This document shows positions 12,561-22,906 of a stretch of 64,000 nucleotides of DNA, piece by piece; positions within the stretch are counted from its first letter, which is position 1, and each line of letters begins with the position of its first letter. The DNA is taken from the NCBI GenBank assembly GCA_038380435.1, contig JAWZYU010000010.1:43744135-43808134 (forward strand), read 5' to 3'. A program made the translations under genes and the position numbers. The notes under the pieces are model-generated. The model saw nothing but the letters and a program-made list of their open reading frames with translations, was not told where the DNA came from and ran no database searches. The stretch is from Ryuthela nishihirai (taxonomy: Eukaryota > Arthropoda > Arachnida > Araneae > Heptathelidae).

Positions 12561-13186
12561 ACATTATCTATTACTACAGATCTTATTACCTAATAGAATT
12601 ATCCATTCCTAGTGATTTTATCACCTAACACAATTAGCTATTGCTACCCATCTTACTCTTATCATCTATTCCTATTAATCTTATTATCTTTTAGCCCATA
12701 CCTGATCTAGTGGTTGGCGTACCAGATTATTAAACCAGAAGGCACATCCCTGTGCATATGTTTGTATGTTGTATGTGGAACCAGGGCAAGCCCAATAGTT
12801 TCTAGATTATCTATTCCTTTGTGTAGGGAAGTATTTCCTTCCCTCTAAAAAAAGAATGTCCTTCGATTCATAAGGAATTCCTCTGCAGCATTGTTACTAC
12901 TGTAACTCAATAATAACAAAAAAAAAAGAGAAAAATCCACTAGATAAAAGAAATTTTGTTTTAAATCGAAGACATGACTTTGCTATTTCTGCTCCAGAGA
13001 CAAATATTTAAATTACTCCTCCTGCAAATAACCAATTACTGTGAAATAATGGAGTTATTCATCACTGATAATAGAGTACAGTTATTTAAAAATATTTATC
13101 GCTAAAAATTTGTAAAAATAAATAAGATGATAAAAATTATGTATTTTTTAAATTTATTTCTTACTCTGAATATATTGAAGATATAC
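12561..13186. other. Unassigned AT-rich sequence
   Basis: No gene or repeat recognised between a SINE and the Tc1-like remnant. Confidence 0.5.
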
Positions 13187-13568
13187 ACTGAGATCCCATT
13201 TTATTAGGACATCTATCCAGTAGCGTGTTGCACCTCCTATGGCCTTCAGAAGAGTCCGAATTCGTCTGAGCATGGAACTTACAACATGCTGGATGCGTTT
13301 TTTGCATGAATGTTGTACCATGCGGATATAATTGTGTTGCGCATTTGCTGCAAATCGGACGGTGACACAGTCTCGCTGCGGACAGCACTTACCACCTCAT
13401 TTCAAAGATGCTCGATAGGGTTTAGATCTGGGGACTGTAGGAAAATGAAGCAAGGAAAACTCGTCGGCATGTTCCTGGAAGCATTCGGTGACAATACGTG
13501 TCTTGTGAGCAGGTGCATTATCATACTGAACGTGTCCATCCCGAGTAAGGATAAATTGCAGTCTTGAA
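13187..13568 (-). pseudogene. Tc1-like transposase, C-terminal fragment, decayed
   Basis: Read on the minus strand, this encodes the second half of a DDE transposase. The catalytic-Asp motif YDNAPAHK is followed by a frameshifted SPDLNPIEHL block, a stop where Trp is usual, then a tail ending RRIRTLLKAIGGATRYWI. The right terminus ACACTGAGATCCCATTTTAT sits at about 13187 (plus sense). The N-terminal half is missing: at 13576 a family A SINE begins. It cannot be functional. Confidence 0.85.
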
Positions 13569-13575
13569 GGGATGA

Positions 13576-13959
13576 GGGGCGGGGGTGGATCAGTCAGTAG
13601 CGCGCCAGGCTCGTAATCTGTAGTTCCCAGGTTCGAGTCCCAGCTGGGTCAGCGTTCAGGTTTATCTCCGAAAAATTCCCCGCCCTGCCCACGGTCAGTA
13701 GGGGACACCGATGGGCTTGGAAAGGCCGCCGTCCGTCGGATGGGACGTTAAGCCGTGGCCCCGTGTGCGGGAGAGCCATACCCTGTGCACGTTAAAGAAC
13801 ACGCTGGACGGCCTTGACGGGAGGCTACCATCTGTCTCCCAACAGCTGTTCCAGTGGGTCCCCTCCCCCAACCTTCTCTGAGCCTTCCGGGTCCATGTGA
13901 CCTGGCCATTTAGCCCATGGTGTGCAAAAAAGTGCCGCTCAGAGGTAAAACAACCCAAC
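13576..13959 (+). mobile_element. SINE family A, intact, between two DNA-transposon pieces
   Basis: Full head and tail. It lies exactly between the decayed Tc1-like transposase and a half MITE. No target duplication found. Confidence 0.9.
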
Positions 13960-14067
13960 GTGACACGAAGGTTGCCAGATCACTAATTTCTAAAAAAAAT
14001 CGTTGCCAGATATTTTTTCTGAATTCTGCAATCAACCATAGTGTTCGGATACTTTTTTGAGCGACTG
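13960..14067. mobile_element. Half copy (right arm) of the Tc1-type MITE
   Basis: Begins GTGACACGAAGGTTGCC right at the end of a family A SINE and ends TTTTTTGAGCGACTG, followed by TA at 14068. The left arm is missing. Confidence 0.88.
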
Positions 14068-14289
14068 TACTGCGACACTTACCAAAGGTTTCGTGACCCA
14101 TAGTCTGAAACATTCGGTTCTAGAGAGCATTCTGGATCAGATAATATTTAATTCATAATCTCGAGGATATCAGTCCTGAAGTTAAAAGTTTCATTGATTT
14201 TATTTAGTAAGAAAAATTGTTGTCATTTTCGTTTCTTAACTTTCACATAAAAAAAATACGCAGCTTGTTAAATATGAAAGTGACGGGTA

Positions 14290-14595
14290 CAGTCGCTCAA
14301 AAAAGTATCCGAACGCTATGGTTGATTACAGAATTCAGAAAAAATATCTGGCAACCATTTTTTAGAAATTAGTGATCTGGAAATCTACGTACACGAAGGT
14401 CACTACGTCATGTGACACGAAGGTTGCCAGGTCACTAATTTCTAAAAAAAATCGTTGCCAGATATTTTTCCTGAATTCTGTAATCACGTGACACGAAGGT
14501 TGCCAGATCACTAATTTCTAAAAAAAATCGTTGCCAGATATTTTTTCTGAATTCTGTAATCAACCATAGTGTTCGGATGCTTTTTTGAGCGACTG
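14290..14595. mobile_element. Palindromic Tc1-type MITE with an extra inner arm
   Basis: Same ends as 28897-29110 and flanking TA (14288-14289, 14596-14597), but 306 bp long. The right-arm segment ACACGAAGGTTGCCAG...GAATTCTGTAATCA is present twice in tandem. Confidence 0.9.
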
Positions 14596-14597
14596 TA

Positions 14598-15098
14598 CAA
14601 AGCTGGATTTCAGGTGGGGGGAAAGAAAGCCTGCGTCTCCCCCCCCCCTTCAGAACGCTAACAACCGGTACGGAGTCGTTAAAGATATTAAATATATATT
14701 TACCGTATTTTTTAGGAAATTTTTATAGGCAAATCGGGAAAGGGTTTATTCCATAATGGCGTTTCGATTCATTTCGACATTCGATCATCATAACCAGTAG
14801 AAATTATCGATCTTGAAACTCCTCCTCCCCACTACTTATTTTTCTCTAGATACGAGCCTGTAGAAACATTCGATAACGAACCAACTCTGCCCCGCGCTGT
14901 TAAGATTGCACAAAAAAATCAGTGAAGTTTTTAAGACAAATCAAAGTTTTTAAGACTTATTAATGAAAATTTTTTAAATCAATGAAATTTTTAACGCAAA
15001 TCAACAGGGAATTGTTTAATAAAAATCAAATAAGAAAGAAAACAATTGATGCAAAATCTTCCAGGAGGAACCCATGGAGAATTATTTAAAGATAAATT
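14598..15098. other. Unassigned AT-rich sequence
   Basis: Short diverged repeats of TTTTTAAGACAAATCAA type at 14920-15010; nothing else seen. Confidence 0.4.
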
Positions 15099-15112
15099 AA
15101 CAATTATTAAGA

Positions 15113-15499
15113 TTGGATTGTTTTACCTCTGAGCGGCACTTTTTTTGCACACCATGGGCTAAATGGCCAGGCCACAAGGACCCCGAAGGCTCAGAGAAGG
15201 TTAGGGGAGGGGACCCACTGGAACAGCTGTTGGGAGACAGATGGTAGCCTCCCGTCAAGGCCATCCAGCGTGTTCTTTAACGTGCACAGGGTATGGCTCT
15301 CCCGCACACGGGGCCACAGGCTTAACGTCCCATCCGACGGACGGCGGCCTTTCCAAGCCCATCGGTATCCCCTACTGACCGTGGGCAGGGGGGGGGGGAT
15401 TTTGCGGAGATAAATCTCAACGCTGACCCAGCTGGGACTCGAACCTGGGAACTACAGATTACGAGCCTGGCGCGCTACCGACTGAGCCACCCCCGCCCC
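15113..15499 (-). mobile_element. SINE family A, intact
   Basis: Perfect 14-bp target duplication AACAATTATTAAGA (15099-15112 and 15500-15513). Confidence 0.95.
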
Positions 15500-15513
15500 A
15501 ACAATTATTAAGA

Positions 15514-16274
15514 GAAACCGAGATATATATATATGAAAACTGTAGAATCATTTCATAGTGGCATCCATTCATTCGAAAGAAGAAAAAACTTTCCTAAATA
15601 AAGGGAAAACATTTAAACAAAAAAACAAATACGATTTGCTGTCATTTAAAAGTTGCATTGTCGTTTTTCTCACATTGTTTAGCGAAAATGGAAACAAACT
15701 TGACGAGTTTTGTCATGTTGCATATAACCAGTAAGAAAAAGAGAACTAGCAACAAAGCCTCTCCTCTTTTCTTTTCTCGGCGATAAGAGAATCATTTTTC
15801 TTTGATCATCTTCCGTTTCTGTCAATGATCAGATTATCTGTCTTTCGCCGCTCTGATTTTCTGATCACAAAGGTCACATAAACCAACCTCCGCTGTCTGA
15901 GTCATACACTCGGACGCTCTCCACCAATCATCCTGGCTTTTATCCCTCTCTTCTGAAGAGTGACGACGAAGTCTTTCGTTTGATTAAGCGCATTGCATTA
16001 CTTTCTCCTTTGTACGAGCCACGGCTCTGTTATCAGATCCCGTTGTTGTTACTCCATGCTCCCTTGATCCTTTCGTCCATCTAAAACAGCCGGTCCGCTT
16101 GTCAAATATTAAGTCTGTCACGAAGAAGAATCTCGGATCTTCAGAAACACAAAAAAGACACGTACGCAACTCTTGACTAAGAGATGACGATTTTTTTTTT
16201 TTGCTTTCCTTGCTTCTTCCTTTTTTTCAATCTCGTAATGTTTTTTTAGATGTGATGAAGATTATGGAAGAGAG
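15514..16274. other. Unassigned sequence, possible regulatory block
   Basis: 15776-15900 is dense in TGATCA, GATAAG/TTATC and one AAGGTCA motif. It is not part of any repeat seen. No coding signal. Confidence 0.3.
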
Positions 16275-16632
16275 GCACTATTTTTTGACAAAATGGTCTA
16301 AGTGGGCAGGTCAGAAGAGCTCAGAGAGGGGTGGGGGTGGAGGGAAGAAGCCAACTGGACAGCTGTTAGGGGACAGATGGAAGACACCCGTCAATGTCAC
16401 CCAGCGTGTTCATTTACGGACACAAGATATCGCTCTTCTGCACACGGAGACACGGTTTACTGTTTCATCTGACGAAAGGCGGCCTTTCAAAATAACACGC
16501 CAAAAACCGCCAACTCCCTTTGTTACCGAGGGCAAAGCAGGAACTTAGTGAGATAAGTTTTTGGGGAATTTTGAATCTGAACAGCAGTTTACACGAACAA
16601 ACCTGGCTCTCTTTTGACTGAGAAAACTGCCT
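16275..16632 (-). mobile_element. SINE family A, strongly diverged
   Basis: Keeps GAGGCACTATTTTTTGACA, ACAGCTGTTAGGGGACAGAT, GACGAAAGGCGGCCTTTC in the expected order. Old copy without clear ends. Confidence 0.7.
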
Positions 16633-16994
16633 CTCTCTATAAACCAAGGCAACTCAACTACATGTATTACTTGAATTTCCAGTGTGTTTGTGTATTAGAG
16701 ATAAAGACTACAAAGATAAAAACCGAAAAAACACAAAACAAGAAGAGAAACAAGAAATAAACACCCAATAGCGAAAATAAATTAAGACTTTTTATCATGT
16801 ATGTGCTAGAATTTACTGATAACTTTTCTAATTTATCGGTTTGCTCATTTTCTTATTTCTTTTTCCGAAACAAACAAGGTTTCTACTCTAGCCTTGGTTT
16901 TGGTTTCTCAGACGAACTTCATGGTCTGAAAAACTTCCTTCTTGTTTTGGATGTGGTTTGTGAGCTAACCATTGCAGAAGCCCTAGTAAGCGTT

Positions 16995-17595
16995 CCTGGG
17001 GCCGAGTTGATAGCGTGCTTCACTACTACTCAAAGAGATTGGATTGGATTGTTTTACCTCTGAGCGGCACTTTTTTGCACACCATGGGCTAAATGGCCAG
17101 GCCACAAGGATCCCGAGGGCTCAGAGTAGGTTGGGGGAGGGGACCCACTGGAACAGCTGTTGGGAGACAGATGGTAGCCTCCCGTCAAGGCCATCCAGCG
17201 TGTTCTTTAACGTGCACAGGGTATGGCTCTCCCGCACACGGCGCCACGGCTTAACGTCCCATCCGACGGACGGCGGCCTTTCCAAGCTCATCGGTGTCCC
17301 CTACTGACCGTGGGCAGGGCGGGGAAATTTTGCGGCGATAAATCTCAACGCTGACCCAGCTGGGACTCGAACCTGGGAACTACAGATTACGAGCCTGGCG
17401 CGCTACCGACTGAGCCACCCCCGCCCCACTACTCAAAGAGACTTGTGTTCGAGCCCTGGATAAGGCATGGCTGTTTGTGTTGTCTTTCTGCTGAGTTCTT
17501 GTCTTCCTCACAGATCTTCGCATCTGGCAAATGAAACTGACAGGCTCCTGTTAAACCTCTGTGACAAGCAGCTGCTTGAGGAGATATTTATTTTT
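16995..17595 (+). mobile_element. SINE family B split by a family A SINE
   Basis: Left part GGCCGAGTTGATAGCGTGCT (head), right part from TGTTCGAGCCCTGGATAAGG to GAGGAGATATTTATTTTTA. The inserted family A copy is 17039-17427. Confidence 0.85.
17039..17427 (-). mobile_element. SINE family A, intact, nested
   Basis: Perfect 14-bp duplication ACTACTCAAAGAGA (17025-17038, 17428-17441) made from family B sequence, so family A moved after this family B copy. Confidence 0.95.
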
Positions 17596-17744
17596 ACTAT
17601 AAACTTTTCACATTATTTTATTTTAAAATTTTAAAATTTAATAATTGCATTTTTTTTTAGAATCTTGAATTTTAATAATTCTTCAAGGTATCAAAAATAC
17701 CTCTTAGGTAAAGGGTAAATTTCATAGGAAACTTCCCGGTCATA

Positions 17745-17912
17745 AACAGGGGTCTGACAGGAGCCTGTCAGTTTAATACGCCACAGATAAGGTCTGTGAG
17801 GAAGACGAGGCCTCAGAAGAAAGACAAAACAAACATCCATGCCTTACCCGGGTCTCGGACCCAGGTCACTTGGATCAGTAGCCAAGAGCGCTAAAAACTC
17901 AGCCACTGGTGG
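17745..17912 (-). mobile_element. SINE family B, 3'-truncated
   Basis: Contains GTCTGACAGGAGCCTGTCAG and a diverged head with GGGTCTCGGACCCAGGTC. The A/T tail is missing. Confidence 0.8.
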
Positions 17913-18221
17913 TTAGCATATTTATCAGAGTTTAAAAATTCTCTCAGTTAAAAAGTGGACTAATGGTTAGAGTATTCGGCTGAGTATCAAATGAGCATTG
18001 AATAAGAAAAATGGCGAGCACACGAATGGCAGAGTTTCGATGTTAATAGCTTCAGATTCCTGTCTCGTCCTCACGGAAAAAGGATCATCCTCAAGAAGGA
18101 TAAATCGAGTTTCTCGTCTGTGTAGATCGCTGTACTGACTTAGTTTGAAGATTGCAAATTGATCTCGTGATAAGGTCACGGAACTCGACCGGAGCTTCCA
18201 TGGTTTAGCGAGGTTGGAAAA

Positions 18222-18459
18222 TAATAATAAATAAATACCCCCTCAAGCAGCTGCTTGTCACAGAGGTCTGACGGGAGCCTGTCAGCTTACATGCCATAGT
18301 AGAAGGTCTGTGAGGATGGCAGGACCTCAGCAGAAAAACAACACACACAACCATGCCTTACCTGGGGCTCGAACCCAGATACGGACTGGAACTGATCTAC
18401 GGGCTCAAACCCCGTAGATCAGTAGCCAAGCGTGCAAACCACTCGGCTAAGTGACGGCG
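18222..18459 (-). mobile_element. SINE family B with fold-back in tRNA head
   Basis: Full copy whose head has a 13-bp inverted duplication ACTGATCTACGGG (18391-18403) with CCCGTAGATCAGT (18411-18423), loop 7 bases. Confidence 0.88.
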
Positions 18460-18849
18460 AATTAAGAAAGCACCATTTTATTCCATTCTGGAACTGTCTT
18501 CGAGGAGCTATGGAATCAGCTCCAAAACCTTTACTCTCTGTGAATAGAATACTTCCAGCAGCAAAGGTGAGATAAATGGTGATTGATATAATGAAAATAA
18601 CAGAGAGTCACATTGTCAAGCTAGAGGCCTTTTTAAATATTTTTTTGTTTGTGTTTGGTACGTTATTTTGGATTTCACCAAAAAGGCATATGCTACGTGG
18701 GAGGCCCTCCGTCCCAGCAACTGGAATGTTAATCGAGGTAGCAGTGTCAGGAGTATGGAGGTCACCAACGGCTGGTGTCCGCTGACAAGTGACCCTGGAC
18801 CCGGGGGTCAGCGACCTTGCCACATGGCCGAAAAGAGAAGGGAGAAGAG
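18460..18849. other. Unassigned sequence left of the LTR element
   Basis: 18700-18849 is distinctly GC-richer than its surroundings with overlapping ORFs on both strands. It may belong to the LTR element or another repeat. Confidence 0.35.
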
Positions 18850-19243
18850 TGTTGGCAATTACGAAGAGGAGAGCCAGTCGAAGGACGAGCGCGTTAAGAT
18901 GCAAAATTGTAAAGCTCGTGAGTGCCGACTGGGACTAACGGTACTCAGGCTCTTGAGAAACAGCTGAACGGGGATAGTAAGCTGGTTTTATAATTCGTAG
19001 TAAATGAGGGACGAGTATGTTTTTCCTCACCGTTCAATGTTATTCATGTCAATAAAGGATTGTTATTGTTTTTACCAAGGACTAGAGTCAAACGTTTATT
19101 TGGGAGGAGTCTGAGGGTTGAAGCCCCGCACAAAATTCCCAAAGTTGTTGAAAGACTCTTTCACCCGTTCGCGTATTGCGATCGGACCAGAGGGACATCC
19201 CGAAAGGTCCCAATACACAGGCAACCGAAGAAGCAACATCACA
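18850..19243 (+). repeat. 5' LTR
   Basis: About 370 bases from AGTCGAAGGACGAG (18876) to AACATCACA match the copy at 20033-20410. It carries AATAAAGGATTGTTATTG (polyadenylation signal). The exact 5' end is uncertain because the second copy lacks the first 26 bases. Confidence 0.72.
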
Positions 19244-19297
19244 AAGTGGCGCAGCCACCAGTACGCATCAGAGGTGAAAGTAGCAGCGAAGGAACCC

Positions 19298-19566
19298 GAA
19301 GAGTTCTGCATCACGATCGAGCTGCGAAGGTGACGGAAGAGTTCCGACATCCATTGTGAGCTGACCAGAACAAGACTGATACTGCCAAGAGTGTCCTGCG
19401 GTGTGCTTCAGGCAATAGAATAGCTGTGAAGGTGCCTGAAGAGTTGTGCATCACGTTCGAGATGTGAAAAAAGCTGTGAAGCTGACGGAAAAGTTCAACA
19501 TCCACTGGGAGCTGGCCAACTCAAGGCTGATGCTGCCAATAGTGTTCCGACTGGGTGCTTCAGGTG
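19298..19566 (+). repeat. Tandem duplication in the LTR-element leader
   Basis: The stretch GAAGAGTTCTGCATCACGAT ... GTGTGCTTCAGG (19298-19412) recurs diverged as GAAGAGTTGTGCATCACGTT ... GGGTGCTTCAGG (19439-19565). Both copies share CTGATACTGCCAAGAGTGT / CTGATGCTGCCAATAGTGT. Confidence 0.75.
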
Positions 19567-19669
19567 GCAGACTGACGAGGCGGTTCGTTCCTGTCGTCAC
19601 ATCGGAGGTAAGTATCCTCTTACTCTAGGGGTGAGTAGTTAGATACGGCAGAGGCCTGTACGAGCTAAA

Positions 19670-20141
19670 ATGGAGCTTAGGAGCAGTCGCGATTGGGCAA
19701 GGGATCAGTTAAGGCGAGGCTACACAGACACAGAAAGGGATAGAGCGCAGGGTGGTGCTTCAGGGAGTGACCTGGGAAGCGATGAGGTGACAATAGACAG
19801 AGAGTCTGATGCTGCGGAAGACATGAGAAGGTTCAGGGATTATGGCAAGAGCAGCGATACGGATATGCTGCGGAGCCGGACCAGAAAGCAGAGCTAAAGA
19901 AAGGATTGGAGATGATTTTGAATTAGAGAGTTTGAGGTTAGAGATGCAGCTGAGAAGGGAAGAGAGAGAGGCAATTGAGAGGGAAAAGGAGAGAGAGGTG
20001 GCAGAAAGAGAAAGGGAAAAAGAGAGCGACCGAGTCGAAGGACGAGAGCGTGAAGACGCAAAATGGAAAGCTCGTGAGTGCCGACTAGGACTAACGGTAC
20101 TCAGGCTCTCGAGAAACAGCTCTCGAGAACAGCGGGGATAG
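19670..20141 (+). pseudogene. Gag-like N-terminal frame of the LTR element, broken
   Basis: An ATG at 19670 opens 75 charged residues (MELRSSRDWARDQLRRGY...). After a frameshift near 19890 a second frame continues with a Glu/Arg-rich coiled coil (LEMQLRREEREAIEREKERE) and then runs straight into LTR sequence (ARECRLGLTVLRL). It looks like the start of a retrotransposon gag. No capsid, zinc knuckle or pol follows, so it is inactive. Confidence 0.55.
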
Positions 20142-20410
20142 TAAGCTGGTTTTATTAATTCATAGTAAATGAGTTACGAGTGTGTTTTTACTCACCAGTC
20201 AATTCATATCAATAAAGGATTGTTATTGCTTTACCAAGGACTAGAGTGAACCATTTATTTGGGAGGAGCCTCAGGGTTGAGTCCCCGCAGTTGTCACAAA
20301 ATTCCAAAAGTTGGTTGAAAGACTCTTTCACACGTTCGCGTATTGTGATCGGACCAGAGGGACATTCCGAAAGGTCCCTATAGACAGACAACCGAAGAAG
20401 AAACATCACA
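20033..20410 (+). repeat. 3' LTR, 5'-truncated
   Basis: Direct repeat of 18876-19243 with about 10-15% divergence and a small internal duplication (CTCTCGAGAA at about 20107-20129). It joins the gag-like coiled-coil codons without a clear break at about 20030. Confidence 0.75.
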
Positions 20411-20557
20411 CACATTAAATATAATCAATGATGCATTAAATTAAATTGTTATTTGTCTTAATTGAATGCCTTAGTTAATTTGATTGAACTTTCTGAGAGA
20501 CTGAAATTGTGTTTTGTGCAAATCCATTTGGCGCTAACTATTGCTTTCGATCATGAT

Positions 20558-20780
20558 AAATAAATATAATAAATTATACCTCAATCAGCTGCTTGCCACA
20601 GAGGTCTAACAGGAGTCTTGTCAGTACAATACGCCATAGACAAGGTATGTAAGGTAGGCTGGACTTCAGGAGAAAGGCAGCACAAATAGAGATAGGCCAC
20701 GATTTACCCGAGGCTCGAACCCTGGCCCCTTTGATCTGCTAATCATCCCCCTTGATCATGCTAATCACTTGGGGTCGACT
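20558..20780 (-). mobile_element. SINE family B, diverged
   Basis: CAGCTGCTTGCCACAGAGGT, GGTATGTAAGGTAGGC and CGAGGCTCGAACCCTGG are in family B order, with AATA tail at the low-coordinate end. Confidence 0.8.
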
Positions 20781-22539
20781 AACAATCCGCCAATCTGCAA
20801 AATAATAAATAATTAATGTCATATATCTCTCATCTAAAATTAATAGCCACAAATATGATTATTACTGAAGGAAGGCAAAAAAGCTGACATGTTCTACAAT
20901 TATAAAAAAAGACGGATTGATTCATTGGCTATTTAGGATTTCATTCTAAAGAACCCTGAGAGGAATGCCTTAAAAGCACCTTAAAAGCACCGTTCTCCAC
21001 ACAACCACAATATCTGAAAAATATGAGGAAAAATATATCTAGGATGACTAAGAGATATCCATTTGTGATCTTAAGTATATTGTGGGTATACTTTGGATAT
21101 TGTAGTTATGTGGATCTAAATGAAGAGGACAGTTAGTAAAAAACCGAAGCAAACATTGACTTTCGAAAACGAATTTTTTCCTCTAAGAATTGTTCGTATC
21201 TAGTTAACGTAATAGCCAACCCTGCCTTAGGTTAACTAGACACTTGACTCTAACTAGACACTACAATGGTTAACGTAATGGCCAGTCCGTCAAGGTCGTG
21301 GCCCACATCTTCAAGTGGAGTCTGATTTTGAAGGAGCGAAATATTTAAAATTTTTTAAAAATATTTTAAATTCCAATCTACTAAACAGATTAAGACTTTC
21401 AACTAAAGGAGAGAAAGGAGCAGAGAGATGAAAGTACGACAAATTTGAGAGTAATGAAAGCTTAGATCCCTCCCCTCCTCGCACGAATCTCTCTTATTTC
21501 TATAAGGAGTCTCTCTTATTTCTCTCTTATTTCTATAATAATATATAATCTTATTCTTCTATTTGTGCAACTGTAGATAAGAGGAGCTTCGGCGTCTTAT
21601 CCTCCAACTCACTATACTTTAATTAATATTTTAAAATCATGTAAAAATACTGACTTCGCTTTTATAATTTTTTAGCAAAATTATAGATGCAATTTAGAAA
21701 AAAATCCAAAAATGAATAATAAATAATGAAAATATTACTCTTGTTAAATCGCTCAAAACGCTTGTTTAATCTCTCTCATAACAAAAAAAATTATTTTTCA
21801 TGTCTTCAAAAAACGTGATGATTCTGAAAATGAAATGAACAAATTCTGAAAAAAAAAATTATTTTTCATGTCATTCAAAAAATTATTTTTGTGGGTAATT
21901 GCTCATATAACCATATTTGCACCATATATTGCACCATATTTGTCACTGTCTATTAGGTAACTTGGTATTGATTGAGGGAGAGGGAACCATCTTTAGATTT
22001 GGTCGGGGAACAAAAAAATCCTTAATTCCCTCCTGATATTGGTGCGAAAAGCAAGAGAGCGAGTCTCCAAGGCATCAGTTTTAACTTGCTCGACATAAAA
22101 GCATAACTGATAGGAAGAGTTACATCTTTGATCAAGGTTTTGTGCCTTCAAAGTCAGTTTTTTACATGATGATATAACAGATTAATACTTCAGTGGCGCA
22201 TCCTTCCTGAATGAAAAGCATTCACATTTATTAAAAGCTACAAAAAAGAAAAAAAAAAACATTTAAAATAAATAAGTAGCATTTATTTACCATTAAATAA
22301 TTTTCAATTATCACTTTCCCATTAAATAAAGGATTGTTATCTATCGAAATTTTCCTTTATAAATACGTAGTGTCATATTTTAACACCATGTTAACTTCAA
22401 AGTGCAGAGTGGCCCATTAATGGCGGATAAAAGCCTCTTAAATTGATCCGCCGTTGAAAAGTGCATAGAAAATGTTTTGAAATAATTTTGTACTGAGTCT
22501 TAGGAAGTAAGAAAATCGGCCAAAAAGATCTAGCGATTA
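20781..22539. other. Unassigned AT-rich sequence
   Basis: Only short local duplications (for example TTAACGTAATAGCCAACC / TTAACGTAATGGCCAGTCC near 21195-21290). No gene seen. Confidence 0.5.
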
Positions 22540-22906
22540 CCTCTGAGCAGTACTTTTCTTTTGCACACAATGGGCTAAATGGCCAGGTCACAAGAACCCC
22601 AAGAGCTCAAAGAAGGTTAGGGAAGGGGACCCACAGGACAGCTCTTCGGGGACAGATGGTAGCCTTCCGTCAAGGTCATCTAGCGTATTTTTATAACGCG
22701 TAGGGTATAGCTATCATTTACACAGTGCCACGGCTTAACGTCCATACGATGGACGGCAGCCTTTCCAAAAAAAAAAAGCCCATGGTGCCTTCTTTTTGAA
22801 CAAAGAGAGAGAGAGATAAATCTCAACGCTGACCCAGATGGAGCTCGACCCTGGGAACTACAGATTACGAGCCTGGCGTGCTATCGACTGACCAACCCCA
22901 GCCCCT
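22540..22906 (-). mobile_element. SINE family A, diverged
   Basis: Tail side ACCTCTGAGCAGTACTTTTC, head side TATCGACTGACCAACCCCAG. Many substitutions and an A-run insertion near 22768. Confidence 0.82.

Larger units (their letters stand above)
18850..20410 (+). mobile_element. LTR retrotransposon, internally deleted
   Basis: Two direct repeats flank an 800-bp interior. The 5' LTR may start TGTTGGCAATTA at 18850 and ends AACATCACA at 19243. Just after it AAGTGGCGCAGCCACC resembles a tRNA primer-binding site of the TGGCGCAG type used by some Ty3/gypsy elements. The interior holds a duplicated leader and a gag-like start. The 3' copy (20033-20410) ends with the same AACATCACA. Pol is absent. 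Target-site duplications were not found. Confidence 0.75.

Noticed and set aside
13695..13958. An 87-residue ORF (GCFTSERHFFAHHGLNGQ...) recurring at many places
   Set aside because: It is the antisense strand of family A SINEs; starts are TTG, and length is kept only because the copies are young and near-identical.
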